64,000 nt of DNA from Catenulispora sp. EB89 (GTDB taxonomy: Bacteria > Actinomycetota > Actinomycetes > Streptomycetales > Catenulisporaceae). The notes under the pieces were generated by a model. It had not been told where the DNA came from, ran no database searches, and saw nothing but the letters and a program-made list of their open reading frames with translations. Each line of letters starts with the position of its first letter. Position 1 is the first letter of the stretch. Positions 31,012 to 37,956 of the stretch are shown here, in pieces. The DNA is taken from contig NZ_JBGCCU010000010.1 of the NCBI RefSeq assembly GCF_041261445.1, positions 124,001 to 188,000 on the forward strand, given 5' to 3'. Made by a program: the position numbers and the translations under genes.

Positions 31012-31928
31012 CCTTCATCGACGAGCACCGGGACCGCTTCGGCGGCGTCGAGCCGATCTGCACCACCCTCACCCAGCACGGCTGCAGCATCGACCCCTCC
31101 ACCTACTACCACTTCAAGAAACGCCCGCCCTCGGCCCGGACCATCCGCGACACCGAGCTGAAGAAACTCATCGCCGATATCCACGCCGACAACTACAGCG
31201 TCTACGGCGCCCGCAAGATCTGGGCCGCACTGAACCGGCAAGGAGAGCAGGTCGCCCGCTGCACCGTGGAGCGGTTGATGCGCGAGTTGGGCCTGGCCGG
31301 AGCGACCCGCGGCCGCCGCAAAATCCGCACCACCGTGCCGGATCCGGCCGCCGACCGGGCACCGGACCTGCTCAATCGCGCCTTCGTCGCCCCGGCACCC
31401 AACCGTGTGTGGGTTGCCGACTTCACCTATGTGCCCACGCACGCCGGCACCGTCTACGTGGCCTTCGTCCTGGACACCTTCTCCCGGCGGATCATCGGCT
31501 GGTCCGCTGCCACCAGCAAGACCACACCCCTGGTGCTCGCCGCGCTGGAGATGGGCCTGTGGCAACGCGACCGCACCGGCGAGCCGCGCCACGGACTGAT
31601 CCACCACTCCGATGCCGGATCGCAATACACGAGCTTCCGGCTCGCCGCACACCTGGCCGTCGAAGGCATCGCCGCCTCCATCGGATCAGTCGGCGACGCC
31701 TACGACAACGCGCTCATGGAATCAGCCATCGGCCTGTTCAAGACCGAACTGATCAACCGACACGGCCTCTGGCGCACCCTGACCGACATCGAACTCGCCA
31801 CCGCCGAATGGACCGACTGGTACAACAACCGCCGACTCCACGGTGAGATAGGACACAAACCACCCGCAGAATACGAAACAGAGTTCTACCAAAACCAGCC
31901 AACAACCCAGCTCACAACCCAACACTAG
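30996..31928 (+). CDS. IS3 transposase OrfB, DDE integrase domain (by -1 frameshift)
   Basis: About 310 residues in the -1 frame relative to OrfA. It holds the HTH_21 region (KLIADIHADNYSVYGARKIW) and the rve integrase core with the DDE triad: D in WVADFTYV, D in HHSDAGSQYTS and E in ESAIGLFKTE. The frame joins naturally after ELDRP of OrfA to continue TKTLVAFIDEHRD, as in fused OrfAB proteins. No A-rich heptamer is present at the join, so slippage would happen on a CCACTAAG-type site. An internal start near 31266 gives only a truncated product. The stop overlaps the right terminal repeat. Confidence 0.85.
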   Translation, partial: TKTLVAFIDEHRDRFGGVEPICTTLTQHGCSIDPSTYYHFKKRPPSARTIRDTELKKLIADIHADNYSVYGARKIWAALNRQGEQVARCTVERLMRELGLAGATRGRRKIRTTVPDPAADRAPDLLNRAFVAPAPNRVWVADFTYVPTHAGTVYVAFVLDTFSRRIIGWSAATSKTTPLVLAALEMGLWQRDRTGEPRHGLIHHSDAGSQYTSFRLAAHLAVEGIAASIGSVGDAYDNALMESAIGLFKTELINRHGLWRTLTDIELATAEWTDWYNNRRLHGEIGHKPPAEYETEFYQNQPTTQLTTQH

Positions 31929-31958
31929 AGTCTGGACCCCTCCCGGGGCGGTTCACCT

Positions 31959-32619
31959 CGCTGGGTGGCGCAGTTCGGTGGTGTGCCGCTGGTAGCGCTG
32001 GCGGCCGGCGGTCGTTCTTGTGCACGACCGCGCACAGGTCCGAGTCACTGCGCACACCTGCGGGCGGTGACGTGGCGTGCCCAAGACGCGGGAATCCTTC
32101 CCACAGGTGGGGTTGTCCCGGATCCCTCGTCGCTGTCGGCGGTGCTTGCACAACCAGCCCGGACTGGCGGGGTCAAGCCGGACGAAAGCCAACCACAGCA
32201 GCGTGTGATGCGGCTTTACCCCGCCAGGCCGGGATGGTTCCCTTTAGGGCGACGACAGCGACGAGGGATCCGGGACGAGGTGACCAACACTCGGACCGCC
32301 GCCGAGGCGGGGGGTTGGGGATCCCTCAGAGCCTCGAGTGCCCCCGCCGGAGGCGCCTGCCTTTGATCTTAGGCACCCACCACGCCCAACGATCGCCGCC
32401 TACGCAACGCGTGCGCAGTGACTCGGACCGGTGCGCGGTCGTGCCCAGCAACACCCGCCGGCCGCCAGCGCAACCTGCGGCACACCACCGAACTGCGTCC
32501 CCCTGCGAGGTCACCAAACCTTAGGCGAAGCCGTAAAAAGCTCCTAAAACCCACCAACAAACCGCACCCGACGCACCCACCGCACCCCAGCCATCCACAC
32601 CCACACCCACACATCAAGC
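31959..32619. repeat. Body of the large palindrome: inner left arm, centre and right arm
   Basis: About 660 bases with no convincing gene. Three nested pairs fold on a centre near 32195: 32115-32180 with 32211-32276 (24 bases identical at the outer end), 31959-32055 with 32411-32507, and the outer right arm 32508-32619 with 30541-30630 across the IS element. The right half has about 75 extra bases, so the palindrome is imperfect. Both halves give weakly similar short frames only because they are inverted copies. Possible identities are a dispersed non-coding repeat, a MITE-like element, or a replication or recombination relic. Confidence 0.7.
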
Positions 32620-32659
32620 AAGAGCACCGGAAAACAGTCCCCTCCAGACATGTGCCGGC

Positions 32660-33730
32660 TCAGCCCGCAGGAGCCGGGATCTCCCCGGAGCCCCGCGCGA
32701 TGTAGCGCGTGGGCACGATCGTGTGCCGCGCCGCCCCCTCGTAGCCGTCCAGCCGCGCGAACAGCAGGCTCGCGGCTTCGCGCCCCAGCTGCGCCGGGTC
32801 CTGCGCGATGACCGACACCCCCGGCGTCAGCAGGTCCGCCAGCGGGAAGTCGTCGAACCCCACCAGCGCGATCCGGTGCTCCAGTCCGGCCTCCTGCAAT
32901 GCGCGGCGGATGCCGATGGTGATCAGGTTCTGGCCGGACACGAACGCGGTCGGCGGCTCGGGGGCGGCCAGCGCCTCGCGCGCCGCCTGCTCGGCCTGCT
33001 CGATGCTGGTCAGGCCGCGGACGACCGGGATGGCTGCGTTGGCCGGCCCGGCCGGGCCGACCGAGCCGGCCGGGGTCTGCGGGAAGACGTCGAAGAACCC
33101 TGCGAGGCGCTCTCCAGCCGTCCAGATACTCGGCTGGTCGCCGAAGTACGCGACCCGGCGGTGCCCGGCGGCGCGCAGGCGCTCGGCGGCCGCCGCGGTG
33201 CCCTCGCGGTTGTCGACGGTGACGGTGTCGACGCCGGTCAGGTCGACCATCCGGTCCACCGCCACCAGCGGTGTGCCGAAGCTCTGCGCGGCCCGCAGGG
33301 CGTCGTCCGCGCGGCCGGTGGGGACCACGATCAGGCCGTCGGCGCGGCGCGCGGTGAACGTCTCGACCAGATCCCGCTCGCGGAGCGGGTTCTCGTCGCT
33401 GCTTCCGGACAGCACCAGGATGCCGCGCTCGGAGGCGGCGTCGGTGATCGCGCGCTGCAACGCGGAGGAGAAGGGGTTCGCGACGTCTTCCAGGACCAGC
33501 GCGACCGTGTCGGTGCGCCGGTCGGCGCGGCGCAGGCTGCTGGCCGTGGCGTCGTGGCGGTAGCCGAGGTCGCGGGCCGCCTCGCGCACCTTGTCCGCGA
33601 GGTCCGGGGCGACGCTCGCCCCGCCGTTGACCACCCGCGAGACGGTGGCCAGGCCCACGCCGGCGCGCTCGGCCACGTCGCGCATGGTGACGCTGCGCCC
33701 GGCCCCGGTCTGCCGACGGCCTTCGGCCAC
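32660..33730 (-). CDS. LacI family repressor of the fructan locus
   Basis: A 356-residue LacI/GalR regulator. The helix-turn-helix VTMRDVAERAGVGLATVSRVVN is near residues 14-36, with a hinge at YRHDATASSLRR; the effector domain ends with ARHTIVPTRYIARGSGE. GTG 33730 is chosen because AAGGGGGAA lies just before it. It is divergent from the fructose-type importer operon, and three copies of GGAAACGTTTCC in between are its probable operators. The inducer is likely fructose or a short fructan (inference). Confidence 0.9.
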   Translation of the reverse strand: MAEGRRQTGAGRSVTMRDVAERAGVGLATVSRVVNGGASVAPDLADKVREAARDLGYRHDATASSLRRADRRTDTVALVLEDVANPFSSALQRAITDAASERGILVLSGSSDENPLRERDLVETFTARRADGLIVVPTGRADDALRAAQSFGTPLVAVDRMVDLTGVDTVTVDNREGTAAAAERLRAAGHRRVAYFGDQPSIWTAGERLAGFFDVFPQTPAGSVGPAGPANAAIPVVRGLTSIEQAEQAAREALAAPEPPTAFVSGQNLITIGIRRALQEAGLEHRIALVGFDDFPLADLLTPGVSVIAQDPAQLGREAASLLFARLDGYEGAARHTIVPTRYIARGSGEIPAPAG

Positions 33731-33837
33731 GGTTCCCCCTTGCCTCGCCCACGGCGGTGTCGGAAACGGAACAGTCACGATCGACTTCGATTCTCGCCTA
33801 CCCCTGGACAGCGCGTCACATCAGCCCTACGGTACCA

Positions 33838-33886
33838 GGAAACGTTTCCAGGGAAACGTTTCCAGAGACCTTGTGGAAACGTTTCC
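33838..33886. promoter_or_regulatory. Three perfect LacI-family operators
   Basis: GGAAACGTTTCC occurs three times: 33838-33849, 33852-33863 and 33875-33886, each a perfect 12-bp palindrome. Starts are 14 and 23 bases apart. They lie between the LacI gene and the divergent importer operon and fit cooperative autoregulation and operon repression. Confidence 0.85.
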
Positions 33887-34010
33887 CTTCCTTTCTCCAC
33901 CGAGAACGCGCAGGTCGGCCCCACCCACACAGCCGGACGCCGCGTTGCCCACCGCACAGCAGCAGGTCCCGAAACCGACCCGAAACCCCATCCGAACAGG
34001 GAGCATCCCC

Positions 34011-35045
34011 ATGTCATCGCGGCTCACTTCCCAAGCGATAATTTCGCTCGCGGTCGCCGCCGGCCTCGTCGCCGGTCTGACCGCCTGCGGCTCCGGCGGT
34101 TCGTCGAGCGCCGGCTCTGGTTCCGGAGGCTCCGGAGGCTCCGGCTCGATCACCGTCGGGCTGATCACCAAGACCGAGACCAACCCCTACTTCGTCACCA
34201 TGAAGAAGGGCGCGCAGGCCGAGGCCGCCAAGGACGGCGTCAAGCTGCTGACCGCGGCCGGCGCCTACGACGGCGACAACTCCGGCCAGGTCACCGCGGT
34301 GCAGAACATGATCGCGGCCGGGGTGAAGGGCATCCTGATCACCCCGAGCGACCCCAAGGCGATCGCGCCGACCCTGGACCGCGCGCGCCAGCAGGGCGTC
34401 GTGGTGATCGCCCTGGACACCCCGCCGGACCCGCAGAACTCCGCCGACGCGCTGTTCGCCACGAACAACACGACCGCCGGCAAGCTGATCGGCCAGTTCG
34501 CCAAGGCCAAGGAGGCCGGCAGGCCGGTGAAGATCGCCATGCTGGACCTGACGCCCGGCGTGGACGTCGGCGTGCAGCGGCACGACGGCTTCCTGGCCGG
34601 CTTCGGGATCGCCGAGGGCGACCCGTCGATCGCCTGCGAGGCGGACACCGGCGGCGACCAGGCCAAGGGGCAGACCGCGATGGAGAACTGCCTGCAGAAG
34701 GCCCCTGACATCAACCTCGTATACGCGATCAACGAGCCCGCCGCGATGGGTGCCTACCAGGCGCTCAAGGCGGCCGGCAAGGACAAGTCGGCGACCATCG
34801 TGACCATCGACGGCTCCTGCACCGGGGTCAGCGCCCTGGCGCAGGGCGAGTTCGTCGCCGACTCGATGCAGTTCCCGCTGAAGATGGCCTCGCTCGGGGT
34901 GGACGCCGTCAGGGACTTCGCCAAGACCGGCAAGAAGCCCAGCGGCTACACCGACACCGGCGTGGACCTGATCGCGCCGTCGCCGATCACCGGCGTCGAC
35001 TCCAAGGACACGGCCTTCGGCCAGTCCAACTGCTGGGGATCGTGA
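34011..35045 (+). CDS. ABC transporter fructose/ribose-type binding lipoprotein
   Basis: A 344-residue periplasmic-binding-protein type 1 (Peripla_BP_4) sugar receptor. The signal ends in the lipobox LTAC, with a Gly/Ser linker and then TVGLITKTETNPYFVTMKKG. Later blocks GILITPSDPKAIAP and YAINEPAAMGAYQALKAAG match FrcB/RbsB-like receptors. The ATG follows CAGGGAG. It heads an operon of permease, ATPase, PfkB kinase and levanase, so free fructose released by the GH32 enzyme is the likely ligand. Confidence 0.9.
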   Translation: MSSRLTSQAIISLAVAAGLVAGLTACGSGGSSSAGSGSGGSGGSGSITVGLITKTETNPYFVTMKKGAQAEAAKDGVKLLTAAGAYDGDNSGQVTAVQNMIAAGVKGILITPSDPKAIAPTLDRARQQGVVVIALDTPPDPQNSADALFATNNTTAGKLIGQFAKAKEAGRPVKIAMLDLTPGVDVGVQRHDGFLAGFGIAEGDPSIACEADTGGDQAKGQTAMENCLQKAPDINLVYAINEPAAMGAYQALKAAGKDKSATIVTIDGSCTGVSALAQGEFVADSMQFPLKMASLGVDAVRDFAKTGKKPSGYTDTGVDLIAPSPITGVDSKDTAFGQSNCWGS

Positions 35046-35052
35046 GGCCGCG

Positions 35053-36075
35053 ATGAGTTCTGTGAGTACCACGACCGCCGAGCGCGCCGCCTCCGCGGCG
35101 CCGCCGGCCGAAGCGCCCGGGAGCAGGGTCGGTGCCCTGCTCCGGGTCCCCACCCTCGGCCCGCTCGGTGCCCTGCTGCTGGCCTGCCTGTACTTCTCCT
35201 TCGCCTCCGACCGGTTCCTGACCGGCGGCAACCTGTCGCTGGTCCTGCAGCAGGTGATGGTGGTCGGGACGCTGGCCGTCGGCCAGTCCGCGATCATCCT
35301 CACCGCCGGGATCGACCTGTCCAACGGCGCCGTGATGGCGTTCGGGTCGATCGTCATGACCAAGCTCGCGGTCGCCGGCGGCCTGCCGGCCTGGCTCGCG
35401 ATCGCCGCCGGAATCGGGGTCTGCGCGCTGTTCGGCGCGGTGAACGGCTCGCTGGTGACGCTGGCCAAGCTGCCGCCGTTCATCGTCACGCTGGGGACGC
35501 TGAACATCGCGATGGCGCTGACGCACATCACGTCGAAGGAGCAGACCGTCACCGGGCTGCCCACGGTGCTGACCAAGCTCGGCGACACGTTCCCGCTCGG
35601 TCAGACCCGGGTCACCTACGGCTCGGTGCTGATGCTGGCGCTGTTCGCGGTGGCCTGGTACGTGCTGCGGCACACCGCGGCCGGCCGCCACCTGTACGCG
35701 GTCGGCGACAACCCGGACGCGGTGCGGCTGGCCGGCGTCGACGTCCGGCGCCAGCTGATCACGGTGTACACGATCGCCGGGGCGCTGTACGGCGTCGCGG
35801 CGCTGCTGCTGGTCGCCCGGACCGGCGTCGGCGACCCGCAGGCCGGCCAGACGGAGAACCTGGACTCGATCACCGCGGTGGTGCTCGGCGGCATCAGCCT
35901 GTTCGGCGGCCGCGGCTCGATCGTCGGCGCGCTGTACGGGGCGCTGCTGGTCGGCGTGATCCGCAACGGATTGCAGCTGACCGGGGTCGACTCGGTCTAC
36001 CAGATCCTCATCACCGGCATCCTGGTCATCGCGGCCGTGGCAGTGGACCAGCTCGCTCGCAGGAGGCGCAAGTGA
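35053..36075 (+). CDS. ABC permease, RbsC/FrcC type
   Basis: A 340-residue permease of the CUT2 class with 8 to 10 hydrophobic segments and the family blocks ILTAGIDLSNGAVMAFGS and GGISLFGGRGSIVGALYGALL. It starts seven bases after the receptor gene and overlaps the ATPase gene by four bases (GTGA). Confidence 0.9.
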   Translation: MSSVSTTTAERAASAAPPAEAPGSRVGALLRVPTLGPLGALLLACLYFSFASDRFLTGGNLSLVLQQVMVVGTLAVGQSAIILTAGIDLSNGAVMAFGSIVMTKLAVAGGLPAWLAIAAGIGVCALFGAVNGSLVTLAKLPPFIVTLGTLNIAMALTHITSKEQTVTGLPTVLTKLGDTFPLGQTRVTYGSVLMLALFAVAWYVLRHTAAGRHLYAVGDNPDAVRLAGVDVRRQLITVYTIAGALYGVAALLLVARTGVGDPQAGQTENLDSITAVVLGGISLFGGRGSIVGALYGALLVGVIRNGLQLTGVDSVYQILITGILVIAAVAVDQLARRRRK

Positions 36076-36896
36076 CCGCGCAGACGACGACGTCCTCCGA
36101 ATCAGGAGGCGCAGCAGCCGGGCAGCCCGCGGAGCCCGTGCTGCAAGCCCGAGGCCTGGTGAAGCGCTACGGCCACGTCACCGCCCTGGACGGCTGCGAC
36201 TTCGAACTACTGCCGGGGGAGATCCTGGCGGTGATCGGCGACAACGGCGCCGGCAAGTCCAGCCTGATCAAGGCGCTGTCGGGCGCGCTCACCCCGGATT
36301 CCGGCGAGCTGCTGCTGGACGGCAAGCCGGTGCGCTTCCACGGCCCGGCCGACGCGCGCCGCGCCGGGATCGAGACCGTGTATCAGGATCTTGCGGTCGC
36401 CCCGGCGCTGGACATCGCCTCGAATCTGTTCCTGGGGCGGGAGAAGCGGCGCAAGGGGGTGCTCGGCACGGTGTTCCGCATGCTCGACCGCGACCGGATG
36501 CAGAGCGAGGCGGCCGGGCACATGGCCGAGCTGAAGATCGGCATCCGCTCGATGAAGCAGGCCGTGGAGACGCTGTCCGGCGGCCAGCGGCAGGGCGTGG
36601 CGGTGGCGCGGAGCGCGGCGTTCGCGCGGCACGTGGTGATCATGGACGAGCCGACGGCCGCCCTGGGAGTCAAGGAGACGGGGATGGTCCTGGACCTGAT
36701 CCGCCAGGTGCGCGAACGCGGGTTGCCGGTGGTGCTGATCAGCCACGACATGCCGGCGGTCTTCGACGTCGCGGACCGGGTGCACGTCCAGCGCCTGGGG
36801 CGGCGCGTGGCGGTGGTGCGGCCGGGCGAGATCGAGATGTCGGACGCGGTCGCGATCATGACCGGCGCCGCTCCCGGCAACCTGGTGGCCGGGTGA
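36072..36896 (+). CDS. ABC importer ATPase with a single nucleotide-binding domain
   Basis: A 274-residue ATPase: Walker A GDNGAGKSS, Q-loop near ETVYQDLAVAP, signature LSGGQRQGVAVARS, Walker B VVIMDEPTAALG and the switch histidine in LISHDMP. CUT2 sugar importers of the RbsA type have two fused domains; this one has a single domain like FrcA. It probably works as a homodimer with the permease encoded just upstream. The GTG start overlaps the permease stop. Confidence 0.92.
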   Translation: MTAQTTTSSESGGAAAGQPAEPVLQARGLVKRYGHVTALDGCDFELLPGEILAVIGDNGAGKSSLIKALSGALTPDSGELLLDGKPVRFHGPADARRAGIETVYQDLAVAPALDIASNLFLGREKRRKGVLGTVFRMLDRDRMQSEAAGHMAELKIGIRSMKQAVETLSGGQRQGVAVARSAAFARHVVIMDEPTAALGVKETGMVLDLIRQVRERGLPVVLISHDMPAVFDVADRVHVQRLGRRVAVVRPGEIEMSDAVAIMTGAAPGNLVAG

Positions 36897-37924
36897 TGGG
36901 ACGGGAACAGGGCGCTGTCGCCGCTGCTGCGGTCGCTGCGGAAGCTGCGATTTCTGCGATAGCCGTGGTCGGCGAGGCGCTGATCGACCTGATCCCGGTC
37001 GGGGGATCGGGTGGACGCACGGATGTTCAGGATCTGTATCAAGGGGTGCCGGGGGGTTCACCGGCGAATGTGGCTGTGGGCTTGGCGCGGCTCGGCGTGC
37101 CGGTCCGGATGGCGGCGCGGGTTTCGGGTGATCCGCCGGGGCGGATCATGCGGCGGCGGTTCGCTGAGGCGGGGGTTGATATGCGCGGGGTTGTCGCGGC
37201 GGGGGAGGCGTCGTCGGTGGCGCTGGTCTCTCATGGCGCCGAGGGTCCGCACTACGACCTGCGGCTCCATGGGACCGCCGACTGGCAGTGGACCGAGGCC
37301 GAGCTCGCGCGGGTCGAGCCCGCGTCACTGGCCGCGCTGCACGTCGGCTCGCTCGCCGCGGTGCTGCCGCCGGGCGCGCATGAGATCGCGGCGTTGGTGC
37401 GGCGGGTTCGGCGTACGGCGACGATCAGCTATGACCCCAATGTGCGCCCCGAGCACATGGCTGCGGTCCCCGACGCGCGTGGCCGAATCAGCACGCTTCT
37501 CGGGCTGGCCGATGTGGTCAAGCTCAGCGACGCGGACTTGGCATGGTTGCTGCCGGGGACGTCGCCGGCCGCCTTCGCGCGGCGCCGAGTCTCGGAGGGC
37601 GCGGCAGTCTGCGTGGTGACGCTTGGCGCGGCGGGCGCGGTCGCGGCTTGTGGGGTGGGTGTGGTGGAGGTGCCGGCGTTCCCGGTCGAGGTGGTCGACA
37701 CGGTGGGGGCTGGCGATGCGTATATGAGCGCTCTGCTAGCCGGCTTGCATGACCGGCACTTCCTCGGCGCGTCGGAACGCGACACCCTGCGGGCCGTTGA
37801 CCTCGACACGCTCACCGCACTCCTCACCGACGCCGCACTCGCCGCAGCCATCACCTGCGGACGCCGCGGATCCGACCCACCCACCAGAGCCGAACTCGAT
37901 ACGCCAGCAGCGGCTTTTCTCTAA
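36893..37924 (+). CDS. PfkB-family carbohydrate kinase (fructokinase)
   Basis: A 343-residue ribokinase-fold kinase. An Ala-rich leader precedes AVVGEALIDLIP; the sugar-binding PfkB-1 motif is GVPGGSPANVAVGLARLG and the ATP/anion-hole PfkB-2 motif is DTVGAGDAYMSALLAGL, with the catalytic aspartate inside GAGD. It starts at GTG 36893 overlapping the ATPase stop; ATG 36896 is an alternative. Being between a fructose-type importer and a levanase, it most likely makes fructose 6-phosphate (or 1-phosphate). Confidence 0.9.
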   Translation: MMGREQGAVAAAAVAAEAAISAIAVVGEALIDLIPVGGSGGRTDVQDLYQGVPGGSPANVAVGLARLGVPVRMAARVSGDPPGRIMRRRFAEAGVDMRGVVAAGEASSVALVSHGAEGPHYDLRLHGTADWQWTEAELARVEPASLAALHVGSLAAVLPPGAHEIAALVRRVRRTATISYDPNVRPEHMAAVPDARGRISTLLGLADVVKLSDADLAWLLPGTSPAAFARRRVSEGAAVCVVTLGAAGAVAACGVGVVEVPAFPVEVVDTVGAGDAYMSALLAGLHDRHFLGASERDTLRAVDLDTLTALLTDAALAAAITCGRRGSDPPTRAELDTPAAAFL

Positions 37925-37956
37925 GCCAGCAGCTCTTCTTTACGAAGGAGGTACCA

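Larger units (their letters stand above)
30631..31955 (+). mobile_element. IS3-family insertion sequence, complete
   Basis: A 1325-bp element with TG...CA ends. The terminal inverted repeats match in 21 of 28 positions (30631-30658 against 31928-31955), both finishing CCAGACTC inward. It is flanked by the 3-bp duplication CCT (30628-30630 and 31956-31958), typical of the family. It contains orfA and orfB in -1 frame relation. The unoccupied target sequence can be read from the other palindrome arm at 32508-32520, which supports both the ends and the insertion point. It looks recently inserted and intact. Confidence 0.88.

Noticed and set aside
31965-32524. Short frames within the palindrome, some similar to each other
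   Set aside because: Their similarity follows from the DNA being an inverted repeat; none has a ribosome binding site or protein-like composition.
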